DNA from: Himantopus leucocephalus
Lineage: Eukaryota > Chordata > Aves > Charadriiformes > Recurvirostridae
Direction of reading: 5' to 3'
Assembly: GCA_003993805.1 (NCBI GenBank)
Contig: RSEF01000005.1
Span: 21,029,382 to 21,093,381 of the forward strand
Length of the DNA stretch: 64,000 nt
Under the pieces are notes generated by a model, which saw nothing but the letters and a program-made list of their open reading frames with translations, was not told where the DNA came from and ran no database searches. Below, piece by piece: positions 48,306 to 60,099 of the stretch (positions within the stretch are counted from its first letter, which is position 1; every line of letters begins with the position of its first letter). The translations under genes were made by a program, and so were the position numbers.

Positions 48306-51079
48306 AATATATATAAAATATATAAGGTCACAGTACTTTATATGTTACTTGCTGTAAATCATACAGTCACAGAAAAGTGGTTTTGAAGCTTTATTTTCTA
48401 TTATATGATATATATGATCATTTAACAGCCTCATGAAACTATGCATAAGCAATTGTTGACCTTTAAAACCAGCTGACTGTATATTAAATTCAGGTTGTTT
48501 CTGATCTTTTAAATCAGTCCATTAGAGCTGTGCAAGGATCTGCTGGAAACAGAAGGGTAGACAAGACTCTCACCATGGCATTAGCTCCAGGGTAATGGTT
48601 AGGACGTGCTTTTGAATTGCTTAAGGTATGGAGTGTGTTTCTTCAGGCTGAAAAAGACACTCAATGCAAAGGTTTCTGATTTCCTGAGCATGTGTTATAG
48701 TTGGTTACGGAGATACTGCTATTACCTTCATGTAAAGCTGGCATGGTTTCTGCAGGTTAGCACTGTAGCATATATTGGTTATGCTCAAACCACACATCTT
48801 TCACATAGGTTCTTGAGGCTTAGGTACTGGGCAGGACCTGGTTTGTTAATCTTAGTTGGATTTAAGCATGAGTTAAGTGCTGAGTTATCCAGATCTATTG
48901 AACTGGAAGCACTTCTGGACATGCAGGGAAGTCTACATTCCCCTATAAAATTGCTGCAAAAAATTGAAAATTCCCATAATCTTTCAGAGACTAAATAGAC
49001 AGGAATGTAATTTATTCAGCTCTGAGATTTAAGCACATGAATTTCACTGAAGTTGTTCTTAAACTGTTAAATTATTTCAAGTTGATTTCTATTTTACCCT
49101 TTCTGTCTTCCACAATGAGCGATAAGCATCACAAATTGATATTGCCTTTTTCACTCTGCACAAGTCTGTCCTTGTGGCCTTGCAGGAAGTAAGGCAATGT
49201 CAGAGCACTTTCTAGTAGACAGAAGTCTGCATCATGAATATAACTGAGATTTTGGTAGAAGTCTCTGTAGAAAACCAAACAAGTTCCCAATAAAGAACAA
49301 GTTTACCTACTTGGCCTTACAGTGGCAAATTGACACACAAAAAACTTAATTGATACCTTTGATATGAAGCATAAGAAAAATATTTAGTTGTCTACCTATT
49401 TGTATTTGATCTGTAAAAATCTTCAGCCCAAATGATGCCACATTCCCAATTTCAATCACTCCTCCTCTATATTCAAAAAGAAACTCTCAAAAAGAGAAAT
49501 AGTATAACCTGTTAGCTACACACTGAAAAGACAAGAGACTTCATATTTGAGTGGCTTTATAACCCCAAGATATAAGTATATGATCTCCATGAACAGCTGG
49601 TACATTCTGAGCATATGAGATCAAAATAATAGCATATATTAAAATTAAATACGATAAAGAATTTGCTCTCTCTATATATGCAATTCATACATACAAATTG
49701 GAATACATATATATATTTACATGTATATATTTAAAGCACAAAACCTGAAAAAAAATCAATTGATGAGATATCTAATAATCTTATTTGTTTAGAATAATTC
49801 ACTTTTCCTCTCCAGCCTTTCAGTAGCTGCATTCCTTCTCCATCATTGCCAACAAAAAGGAGAGAAAGGACTAATATGCATTTAAATAGTTACTCGGGGA
49901 ACAATATTGCCTCTGTATGCAATCTTTAATAGTCACAGCATGAAATATTGATGGAGTTTATAGTAGGCCAACACGTTTCTTCAGATGTGTTGTATGTTCC
50001 TTAATTAAATTAATTTACAAGAGTAAATAATGTATGTACAGTTCTTTGTTTTGTGTTAAGTTACTTTTAATCTACCACAGGAAGCCTAGTACCCATTAAT
50101 AACTCTGCCTTTTTTAAGTTTATAAATGATCCACAAATATTAGGTCTTCTCAGTACAAAACAATAGCCTGGGAAGATATAAAAATGGTGCAGACTCACCT
50201 GTTACTTGCTTCCAATTAGTGTTAGAATGTCTGATAGGTGTTTTTTGAAAGTGTTTTGAAGTAGTAGCAGAAGAACTTCAAATATTGTATCACTTCTCTC
50301 TACTTTACTAAAACAGTTTGAGAATTCAATTTAGTGTGGTCTTCAAAATCCTCCACCAGAATTGGAGACAGGGGCTGTAGAGACAGGACATTCCATGTAT
50401 CAGTGCTAGTGATGGTCTTTCTGGAAAAAAGAAATACCAGAGTTTAAAAAACTTAATTTTTTTATGCCAAAACCTATATTGATTCTGAGTTATTCTAAAC
50501 CTTTGCAAGCATTTTTGTCACAATTTCCACCAGCTAATAGATTTTTTAAGATTTTCATTAAAATCTCACTTTCTGGCCAAAAATATTACTTAGTTCTGAC
50601 TGGCTCTACTGTTTCATGTTTAAGAATCTCTTTCTAATGTAAGACAGCCTATCTACATGAGAAATAGAAAGGATCTATCTTCTGTAAAGCTGTGGCTATT
50701 GTAAGAACATCTTCATTTGTATGAAAACTTAGGCAAAATGAAGTAACAGTCTTCAGACAGAAGTCAAATAATAATGATTCAGTGTTGCTATGAATTTAAA
50801 TAGTGTTTCTAGAGTGCTTCTATCTGTGATAACAGTTTAAAAGAAGTTAGAAGCAGTAATATCCTGATGTGATAAAACCAGAACGGTTTGTTTTTCAGTA
50901 TTTACTCTTCTCTGTAGCTTCTTTCCTAGCATGACACATTCTACAACTGTTTCATACACACCAAAATGAACTTCATTTCTTCTAGGTGGCATATCATGAA
51001 AACTAAGCATTAACATACAAAAAAAAAATTGTAACTTAAAACTCTGACTTATTTATAATCTTCTCATCCAGAAGTACTC
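48306..51079. other. Unannotated stretch
   Basis: It contains the longest open frame outside CR1 and N-runs (48606-48998, plus, 130 codons). The predicted peptide is rich in aromatic and basic residues, has no signal or domain that I recognise, and shows no splice or promoter context, so I do not call it a gene. Short (AT)n-like words lie near 48306-48322 and 49708-49732. The part at 49870-50040 has several ATTA words but no other support. Confidence 0.45.
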
Positions 51080-51350
51080 TTTGTGGGCCACCAAGATTAT
51101 GCCAGGCACAAATATATCATATGCCACTGTGTTGTCACTACAGTAAGTTAGCTATGCAGCCAGGTCCCAGCATGATTATGCAAATAGTGGTACTATTGGC
51201 TTATCAGTCAAAACCATTGCCAAAATGCCTGCGAGACAGATTTCAATAAAGGAGATACATTCTACCTCAGTGAGGCTGACATTAATAATTTATGATAAAT
51301 CAGTTTATGGAAACATGTTAACAGCAGAAAGCTGTGGAGAGCAAGATGGA
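51080..51350. promoter_or_regulatory. Candidate noncoding regulatory block with POU octamer (speculative)
   Basis: It holds a perfect octamer ATGCAAAT at 51178-51185, within ttatgcaaat, the classical binding site of POU/Oct factors. Nearby is 'cattaataatttatgataaa' near 51280 with homeodomain and CDX-like words. The block has no repeat similarity and no coding frame. An octamer alone is expected by chance every few tens of kilobases, so this is a pointer and not a demonstrated enhancer. Confidence 0.25.
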
Positions 51351-52539
51351 TGTCTTACCTCCACTTTCACCATTTCTTTTCCTCCTACCTGATTCCAATT
51401 TTTTTATGATTAAAAGCCACACATAGGAGTCACTTGTTCACAAGAGAATGGATTAGCTTGTAAAAGAACCATACAGAATTGCTGAGCTGGGGGAGAAGTG
51501 ATGAGAAATCACCTGACTTCCTATAAGTGGGACTGGAGCTGAGCTGGTGCCAAATTTACCTCTGAAGTCCCAACAACCAGGCCTATGTCAGGACATGTTA
51601 CTAAGAGCTGAATTAATATCATGTATAGGCTTTAGCTGTGAAGTATAAAATACCAGAAGTCTAAATATTTGCATAGTCCAACATAAACTTCATCTGCTCA
51701 AATAAAAAAAAAATAATCATGCAATGTTCCCTCATGAACATTGCCACAAATGTGTCTTTTTCTTGCAGCCCTTGCATAAAATAGTTAATAACATATTAAG
51801 TAGAAATCTGTAATTCAGAGAAAGGAAGATCAGCCCCTAAGAAAGCTGTAAACATCCACTGCTGAGCTGAGACTCTGAAATGCTTCTGCAAATTCTTCAG
51901 TTAAGATCCAAGTGCAAAACCATTAAGTAGACCCAATCGGAGCTTAACAGCAGGAATCTTAAGGCTAGAACAACATGCACAGACATTGGCTTGAAAAGGT
52001 TGGTCTTCCACCATAGCTTGCTTTGAGAAATCTAACAAAACGATCTCTGCAGATGGGGCAGACAGAGCAATACCAGGTTTGAGCACCTACTGGGACCTTA
52101 CTGGGTTCTTCAGAAATTAGCCATGAGCATTCAGTTTTGCATGTCGCTGAACTCATGTTTCAGAATAAAAACCCAAACCCAGAAACAAAATTGAAACAAA
52201 AAGTAATGTTTTCAAGTAAGTAATCAGGCTGCTTGGAATTTGTCTAAGCACAATTTTTCTTTAATTGGAGGAATGTGTAATGCTAATAAATGTTGTATCC
52301 CATAAAACTTTTTTTCCCTTTAGTATTTAGTAATGTTAACAGTCATGATACTGCAACCTTTTTTTCATAACTTGATCTTCTTGTTATGCAGCTTCCTTAA
52401 ATGTTTGGTGCTCAACAATACACACCGCTATGGAGTATTAGAGGAGTGAAAGACATATCAAAGTGCAATAAGTGAGAGTTGAATCATAAATATATCAGCA
52501 TCAGAATGTGTATTTCATTACAGTCTTCTGCTTTGCCAT
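51351..52539. other. Unannotated stretch
   Basis: No gene or transposon is recognised. Two overlapping minus-strand open frames at 51901-52156 (61 and 63 codons) are unrecognised. Base composition is a little less AT-rich at 51460-51600. Confidence 0.45.
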
Positions 52540-52810
52540 TTTAACATTTGAAAGCCCTAATTTATACTTCCTAATTTTAACCTGTATATAGTTCATTATT
52601 AATCACCAGAGTCTTTGAGTGCCTTAAAGCCTGTGCTAATAGAGTCTGATGTAATTAAATTGAGCCACATTGCAATGCAGAATGTTTCTGAAACCATCAG
52701 TGATAAAAGTAATTGATAAATCAACCACTAATTGACTTGAGATAATGAAGGTACTTTTAAGGTGCAGTGAAATTGTCACCTAATTAGCTTTGTAGAGAAA
52801 GAAGTAAGAT
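52540..52810. promoter_or_regulatory. Candidate noncoding block dense in homeodomain cores (speculative)
   Basis: Within 270 bases there are about eight TAAT/ATTA cores: 'ccctaatttatac' near 52556, 'attattaatcacc' near 52595, 'gatgtaattaaattg' near 52649, 'taattgataaatc' near 52711, 'ccactaattgac' near 52725 and 'cctaattagctt' near 52780. The mix of such cores with balanced intervening sequence, and no repeats, resembles deeply conserved enhancers near developmental genes. Conservation cannot be tested here. Confidence 0.3.
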
Positions 52811-55800
52811 TATGTTTACTACAAGAGTTGTGGGTAAGTTATTGGTTTAAACAAAATCAGATCAATATGCAATGTGGTAAAATGGTGTATCATACAGATG
52901 ATGATTCTGTCTTTATATAGAAACAACCTTAGCGGCCTTCAAGTTCTGCAAATTTTATTTTATTTTCTGACTCAGCCACGTATATGACCAGGTGCAGTTA
53001 TGTAACATACTGTGAGGAACCTACAGACTTCTCTGTAGAGAAAAATCTACAAAACGTGACTATTTCAGGATTTCCTAAATAGCTATTTGTCTTTTCACAT
53101 GTAATAATATCTTTTCCTGGAACTCCTTCTGCAGATAAAGTATTCCACACATTTTGAAGTGATTTATCTTCTCCATGAATGTCTGATCATTGTGGACAGA
53201 GCTTGGTTATTGTTAATTCTAGGAATGTTAACACTAATTTCAATACAACTTTTTCTTTTAATAGATTTCAGAAGAATAAAGTTTCGATTGATCCTTTGGA
53301 AACTGGATCTGAAAGGGTATGTGCAGATGCATCTTCTATGTGATTGCCACTTCAATAGCTGAAAGCGTCAAATATGCTTGTTATTGTTTCTCAAAACTGA
53401 TCATCCAATTTTCTTGAAGGATCAACTAAAAATACCTCTATTATAAATTAAAACAGACTATTCCTGACAGTAAATAAAGATATTCTTGCTTAGTCCACAA
53501 AAGAGATTTATTTTAGAGCAGGCTTAACTTCTGGAGAGCAACTGCCTCCAGCTCGTGGGACTAAGAAAGATGTCTGGCTGTGCTGCACCAGGGGAGACGA
53601 CGTCTTCCTCTGATCTCCAGAGAGAGCATCCCTCAGTGTCGGAGCACCTTTCCATTCATAACTCTGAGGGCTTCTTTCATTTCCTGATTATTCATTTCTA
53701 AGTAACTCACTTTCTCCTTCTATGGCAGCTGTTCCAAGCTTCAAATCCTGCTGTCCTTCTCTGTTTCTGGAATGTATGTTAAAAGCTTTGTAACAAAGAG
53801 AACAAAAATCAACTGTTTTCAAACTGGAATTTAACAAGTGGAAGTTGACTTCATTTATAAACAGTAATAACACTGATTTGAGAAAAGCATTTCTGTTATA
53901 TGCTGTTTTGCTTATATTGAAACCTATCAAAACACTGTAACCCACACTTTGCAGAGATTTTAAAAGACAAGTTTGACAAACTTCTTTCAGATATTGTTTG
54001 GTTACATTAAGCTTGTCTCAAAGCCTGTAAAAGTAAAATGATGACCTAGAAATTTATTCAGGACAACCTTTCAGTCCTATAGCAAGGACTACATAGCATG
54101 TATCATGTCCTGGCAGAAATTACTTTCTCACCAATTTAAATCTCTCTGCAAAGTCCATAAAATAAGTCTGCACAAGTGAAAGCGAACATTTCTTTTCTGT
54201 TAGTGTCAAAATCTTGAGATCAAATATTGGACATACTCTACCGGCTCAGCTAAGGATTACATTTATAGCACAGAAATGAAATAAAATAAAATTAAATGCA
54301 AAAAGCCATTACTCTTTCAACAGCTGTGTAACCCACAGCGTCAGATGACTTCATGAGCTTTTGTTTGTTTCAGATCAAGCTACAATTTTTTTTTTTCCCC
54401 TTTAATACTTTGTGCATTTGTTTTAAGCTAACAGATGGTACCTGGCTCATATCAGAACACCAGTTTATTCCATACAGATTGTCTTTCTCTGGATGTTATG
54501 ATAAACTTCCAAAACCCTTGGACTAATTAATTTAGTAAGCACAATACAAATTATTGATCTCAGTTTCAAATGAAAGTCTAAGAACTTTCATTTGTCCAAG
54601 AGCAAATGAAAGTCTAGACATTTTTTTGTAGTTGAAATCAGAATTTCACCCTGAATATCTTTACTTTAAAGTTTTCATTGCTTGTAGTTCATCTATTTCT
54701 ATATGAAGATAAGATCCTCGCTTTCCTTCTCTATCCTTCTCTTTTCTTTCTTTTTTACCACTTTTCCACTTCTGTCGCAGGTTTCCATCCCAGCTCTTCC
54801 ATATCTTTGCATTGAAAAAAAAGAGAGTGTTAACTGCACAGAATTTAGTTTGATTGTGTCATAAGTGGAAGGTAGAAAAGATATGTCAGTGGACTTTCCC
54901 ACTCCTTCTTCAAAAATGACATGGTCCCTGAAGGCTTTTATTGTTCTCTAATTTTCCCAGCATATGTGAAGATAAAAATCATCTTGATGGTTTTATTGAG
55001 AAACTCTTGGTTTCTATGTTTAGGAAGTGATATGTTGTGGCAGCATGAGTCATGCACCATTTTATTTCTCCCTAGAAAAAGGTGTTGTAAATCACTCATC
55101 ATAAATCTGCACTTTGCTGGTGATTTAGGCAGAGCTTGAGTTGTAGAATTTTCACCGATATGGTACCTGTTTCTTGTAAAAAGAAGCGTGTATATGGAGC
55201 AATATTCTTTTTTGATCTGTTTTCGATCTTCTCAAATGACTTATTTGCCTGAAACATAGAAAAATAATAAGCATTAAACCTTAACCTATGTAACTATAGA
55301 TTTTGTAGCATTTCTTCTCAAAAGGCTTTGAAATGCCTCACAGACATACCTCAGTACTATGAGTAACGCCATTTTGCAGGTGCAAAAATGAAAATGATTT
55401 CCTGCACGTCACCTGAAAATTAATGATCTAGGTTTCTCCATATTGTCTTTTCCAAAGTTTCTTTAACTTTTGTCCAGTAATAGTGTTAGTTAGAGTCAGT
55501 AACCACAGCATCAAAGAGTAATTTTGCATTTCTGTATAGATAATCCTAGTATTTAATATCTATGTACTATAGAGATGCTTTTTTTAACTAAGACCTGCAT
55601 TCTGATTAGTACTTTCCAAAACCTTTTAAAGGCCACTTATGTTAATGGAAGAATTTGGGCAGATATCAGAAAATTGAGCCAGGCCTTAAATAAACTAATG
55701 AAATAATTTTATCATTTCGGGTTTATGTGACTCATTCTCTCTCTGAGACTGTTCCTTAATACCTCTAATTTGATAAGGCTACCATGTCACAGGAGAAATT

Positions 55801-56604
55801 GAGAAGTGAAAGGCAGCTGTCCCAGATAGATTGAGCAATATTCTCAGCTGATCAGATAATTGATATAATTACATTAATTTCATAGAGGAATATCAATTTA
55901 CCCTTGAAAGGATATAAAAAACTTAGAGGACAGCGTTTAAATCAACTGATCAATTCTATATTTTAATTACTTAATTTTTCATCTTTGGTTTCTTTCACTA
56001 TCTGCATCGTGAGAATAGTCCAGTGTTTCATTTCCTGAACCAACAATTGGATGAAGAGTAATATCTGAAACTTAAAGAAAGAAAGATATAGATAAATAGG
56101 TTATGTCAGTAGGCTAGGGGGAGTGCTTTAAGGGATTACAGTTCTGGTGTAGTTTCCTTTTACAAAAGAACCCACACTCACTGCTGGTCATGCCATATTC
56201 ATGCTTAGCAACATTACTCGCATCCATACTGGTGTGAAGGCTCTGGCGTAATGTCAGCTGTGAGTAGTAATTATTATTTTCTTTCTGAAGGCACTAGCTA
56301 TATATGCTTTTGCCACTTCTTTTCTTGAGTAGGGGAAAACCTGCCTGCAAAAGGTTCAATCTTTGGCAAGGACTTCAGTTAGTACAGAATATTATGAGGC
56401 ACTTCCTCTCAGGTAGAAGGGTTGTGGACCGACACAGAGGTTAACTGTTCTCATTTGTGGCTACACATAGACTTCAAACCTGTTAACATCCTTAGCCTGA
56501 AGTTGGCCAGCTCAGGGGGCCACTACTGCAAGTCAATGCTTGTTTGTGTCTTCCTGTAGAGATCAGCATCTCTTCATCCTGTATCCAAATGAGTAGGAAT
56601 ACTA
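52811..56604. other. Unannotated stretch with a GC-richer patch and a hairpin
   Basis: At about 53525-53660 the DNA is clearly GC- and CpG-richer than around it ('ggggagacgacgtcttcctc' near 53593). A 28-codon minus-strand frame there ends in KEALRVMNGKVLRH and a stop. It is too short to assign. A pyrimidine-rich tract lies at 54717-54775. A hairpin-like repeat is listed separately at 54567. No gene is supported. Confidence 0.45.
54567..54616. repeat. Inverted repeat with extra direct copy
   Basis: caaatgaaagt (54567-54577) and actttcatttg (54584-54594) are perfect 11-bp inverted arms with a 6-base loop. A further direct copy, caaatgaaagtcta, lies at 54603-54616 and matches 54567-54580 over 14 bases. 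No family or function is recognised. Confidence 0.85.
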
Positions 56605-56885
56605 CTAGCCCGACCCCCCTGCCAAAGCAGGTTCACCTAGAGTAGGTTGGAGAGGAATGCATCCAGGCAGGTTTTGAATATCTCCAGAGAACAAGACTGC
56701 ACAACCTCTCTGGGCAGCCTGTTCCAGTGCTCTGTCACCCTCAAAGGAAAGAAGTTTTTCCTTACATTCAGACAGAATTTCCTGTGTTCCTGTTTGTATC
56801 ATTCCCCCTTGTCCTGTTGCCAGGCACTACTGAAAAGTGTCTGTCCCCATCCTCTTGACACCTGCCCTTTAGATATTACTGATGT
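56605..56885 (-). mobile_element. CR1 fragment, minus strand, lacking its 3' tail
   Basis: Reversed CR1 text is seen in order: 'ccccctgccaaagcagg' near 56614, 'gcatccaggcaggttttgaa' near 56659, 'ctctctgggcagcctgttcc' near 56706, 'cagtgctctgtcaccctcaa' near 56726, 'gaagtttttccttacattca' near 56751, and 'cccccttgtcctgttgccag' near 56804. These are the 3' untranslated region and the end of ORF2. The octamer tail expected on the left (56.5-56.6 kb) is not present, so the 3' end has been deleted or this is another CR1 subfamily. Moderate divergence places it between the young copies at 48 kb and the ancient relics. Confidence 0.9.
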
Positions 56886-59031
56886 CAATTACAAATTTCT
56901 TTTGGTCTCACCCATCTGGGGTAGATTTCATAGATGGATTAAAAATAAATTTTAAAATCTGTGAAAATACCTTATCTATTGTAGGTGCCTTATAACACTC
57001 ATCTGCCTAGTATCTGAGCACACACATTGTGCTGCTGATTTTTAAAGAAGCTATAATTCAGTTTCCTATTTTCTGTGTGTACTGAGCCTACAAATAAACA
57101 CAGACGTAGTATGTGCAGAAGCAGTTATCTTTTGTAAGCACAGATGTGATCAAGTACTAAAAAAATCCTCCTCGGATAGAAAAATTCAAGTAGTTTCAAA
57201 TGTGTATTCAATGTTCGAAAAGCTTGGGCATAAAAACTGCTGTTGCAATAACTCTCTTTAGGTTTCTTTTTTTTTTTTTTAATTATGTGTCTTACATAAA
57301 CCGTGTTTAGATGAAGTTAGATGTAGTTCATATCAGTAATTTAAGGTAAAATAATTTGATAATGGAACAGGCTTTTTACAAAATGCCATAGTTTTATTTG
57401 ATATAGTTAATAACTGACTGGAGAAAAACACGTATGTTGAGGGCACACATGTTGATACACCCTGTCAAACATAGCTCTGCTTTAAAAATGTTCATATTTG
57501 GCCACTATAATACTTAAAATAGCACTCTTTCCTCTTTCCCTCTCTTATGAATACCTAGCAGGTCCTATAACATGTGACGTGTTTTTAGAGTTAGTCACTA
57601 ACTTAAATGCTTTGACAAATCAGAATTTTAGTCTGTGCATGGAGAATGCATGTAGAAAATCTCAGTTCTATCAATATAAAAAGGTTCAGTTAAAGGAGAA
57701 ACTTTCAAGATGGCATTCTGGAATGGAGATAGTTGAATACATCTGATTCTTCTCAGACATACATTTTCACCACTATAATTTGTGCATTTCCACTAAGTGG
57801 AATGAAGAGAATATTAGCAGGAGGAAATGTCTGTTACATACAGTAAATGCTAACAATTTCTTGCTTCTTACATTTGTATTTAAAGTTTTCAGTACTATAA
57901 TAATACAGTGTTCTTCATTCTTTTCCGTGTAATGTAGTACTCAATTTATCTCTTGTTCATGTCACACTTACCAGTTGGCTGATTTGTCTAGTGAGTGTAA
58001 GGGATGATTGTGAGATTGAAGCAGCATTTATTTCCTGGTGGATGTGATGAACAGTATACAACAAATCTTTTGCTTGATCAGTCTTGACGTCAAGAGATCT
58101 GTACAGTCAACTGTTCTATCAGTACTCTAAATTTCTCTGTTATCATCATTGTTTCCTCTCTGGAATCTTGATGATCAAAGACCTCTGTCCATAAGAGGTT
58201 ATGTTTACAATGCATATTCAAGTCATGGTTAGAGCTCTAATTCATCTTCTACTCAAATTAGAAAAGTCATGTAAGATGCACACACTTCACTGAATCTAGA
58301 AACCATGAAAAGATATTAGGGTTAGTATTTTGAGGCAGGCTGGTTTGTTTCTGTTTTTTTCTTTTTTGTTTGAAAGGGGACTGTCTGACCCATTTAAACT
58401 GCTAGTGAACACTAGCCTAAAAACAGAGAAGAGTCTCAGTTGTGAGTCATGCTGCTTATAAGACTAATTAGAGATAAGACTTGGTTCAAGATGATACAAT
58501 GCAAGCATTCTTTATAATGCATTGGTCTTAAAGGTCTTTATCATTCACTTGGGACAAAGTATTTTTCTCATTTTTCTCATGACAAGTCAATAATAGATAA
58601 TTGATTAAAAACAAATTAAAACCCTAAGGTTGTAGCATGTTCTCCAACACATCTATGATGTCTTCTCAGCACCAGGTGTTGGAATGTCTCTCTTCCTTTA
58701 CATCTGTAACTGTAAGTTATAGTTTACCAATAAAGGCCAGAGCTGTAAATGATGCAGTAGAAGTCCATATTTATGCCATTTTTCAAGCTTATTTTGCAAA
58801 AGCTACTGAGGTAGAAAAATTAACCTTAGGCAAATTCTGAATCCTGAAATTTGAACTTTCTGATTTTTCTGTTCTGTAGATTTAGTTGCCTCTGACAGAT
58901 GCAGGCAGAAAAGAAACCAAAATCATGGACAAATTTAAAGTCAAAGTTATAATTACCTGTTTACTATAAGCTAATGACAAAGTGATGACTGAGCTCTTTT
59001 CTTAACTACTAAAAAATGATGAATGTAAGCC
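56886..59031. other. Unannotated stretch
   Basis: AT-rich sequence with T-runs near 57268 and 58355. No gene, RNA or transposon is recognised. The last five bases (aagcc, 59027-59031) are the left target-site duplication of the solo LTR. Confidence 0.5.
59027..59031. repeat. Left target-site duplication (AAGCC)
   Basis: The five bases directly before the TG of the LTR. They are identical to 60063-60067 directly after its CA. Confidence 0.88.
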
Positions 59032-60062
59032 TGTGGTGGTACAACCCCCCCAACCCTACTTTAGGCCACTCAGTACTTGGCATGACTTCCTCCCCGTCTG
59101 GGCCACATCTGGACCAGAACGTCACATAATGGTCTAACATGAAAGAAAGAAAAGGTGGAGAGTAACGGACCAGAACACTATGGCCTTAGCGTGCCTGGCT
59201 CCCATGACTCCTACTGTTTGAAAATAGTAACTATAATCAATCACTCCAGGACCCCAAGATCTAGCAAGTTCTGGGCTTGTGTAATTGGTGGGAAGTACCA
59301 GAACATTCCATTGTCCAAGCTGTGCCAGAGTGGAAAAGTACCTGAAAAAAGTAAATTATCTCGGACCCTATAAGTAGCGATTCTAGCAAGACCCTTTGAG
59401 CTCTTCTGGATCACAGCGGGCTGTGGCCAGTACCTCCCCTGCGTTGACAGGCTGACACCTTAAGGATTAGAAGGACAGGGTGAGTCAACCCCTCTTGAGT
59501 CTCAATTATTGCCCATTGAAGAATGCTGATGCAGTGTGAGTATTTATTCTAAATTCATGAAAAGGGAAATTTTTAGCTATAGGTTAGCCTCTCTTTCATC
59601 CACCTCTCCACCTACATGTTTATGATACACACATTAGCTTTATGGATGTGGATATTCTTCCGTTTATCCGCACACACGTAGGACTTAAAAGGGGTACACA
59701 TTGGCTCATTAGAGTCGCCTGCTATTAAGAAATTTTGATTCCAGCAGAGATATGCGTGTGTGTGTGCGCGTGTACTTATATGCTTTTGCTTATATGTATA
59801 TGTATTAATTTGAGGTCTGTGCTTTTGCTCTATGTGTATGTATTGATTTTGAATACCTTATAATAAGTTAGTGTGAATCTTGTCATCTTTGAATCTGTAA
59901 TTAAGTCGCTGTTCAACTATTCTGTTAAATTACTTTGTAAATCTTAAAATCGGTTAATGATTAAGTGCTGCTAAAATTCAACCTCTTGATCTACCTCAAA
60001 TCATTAATAAATTTTGAATTGCTGCTAAATCATAACCACGTCAAATATTTCCATCTGTGACA
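59032..60062 (+). mobile_element. Solo LTR of an endogenous retrovirus (ERVL-like), with 5-bp target duplication
   Basis: It begins TGTGGTGGTACAACCC and ends ATCTGTGACA, so it has the TG...CA ends of an LTR. It is flanked by AAGCC at 59027-59031 and AAGCC at 60063-60067, a perfect 5-bp target-site duplication. The length is 1,031 bp. A TATA-like 'ctataag' lies at 59368-59374 and AATAAA at 60006-60011. The TGTGGTGG start is common among avian LTRs. A 5-bp duplication with an LTR of about 1 kb fits ERVL-type elements better than ERVK (6 bp) or ERV1 (mostly 4 bp). No gag, pol or env sequence and no second LTR are present, so the provirus was reduced to one LTR, presumably by recombination. The strand is inferred from the TATA and AATAAA order. 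Confidence 0.85.
59754..59773. repeat. Short GT/GC-alternating tract within the LTR
   Basis: A 'gcgtgtgtgtgtgcgcgtgt' purine-pyrimidine alternation of 20 bases inside the solo LTR. Such tracts are prone to length change. Confidence 0.85.
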
Positions 60063-60067
60063 AAGCC
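60063..60067. repeat. Right target-site duplication (AAGCC)
   Basis: The five bases directly after the CA end of the LTR, matching the left copy without mismatch. The next base on each side differs, so the duplication is exactly five. Confidence 0.88.
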
Positions 60068-60099
60068 ATAGAATGTTTCTTCTGTACGTGTTTATTAAA

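Noticed and set aside
48606..48998. 130-codon open frame, the longest outside CR1 and the gaps
   Set aside because: No recognisable domain, no codon or composition signal and no promoter or splice context. One frame of this length is expected by chance in 64 kb read in six frames.
49700..49735. (AT)n-like words here and near 15930, 31540 and 48310
   Set aside because: Too short and imperfect to list as microsatellites.
53640..53730. Minus-strand 28-codon frame ending in EMKEALRVMNGKVLRH, reminiscent of an olfactory receptor tail
   Set aside because: It is too short and starts right after a stop. The expected transmembrane-7 block upstream (LNPxIY type) is absent in all frames.
59461..59560. 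GTGAGT-type splice-donor words within the solo LTR (near 59479 and 59537)
   Set aside because: They match the donor consensus but there is no partner exon or internal retroviral sequence. Such words are common by chance.
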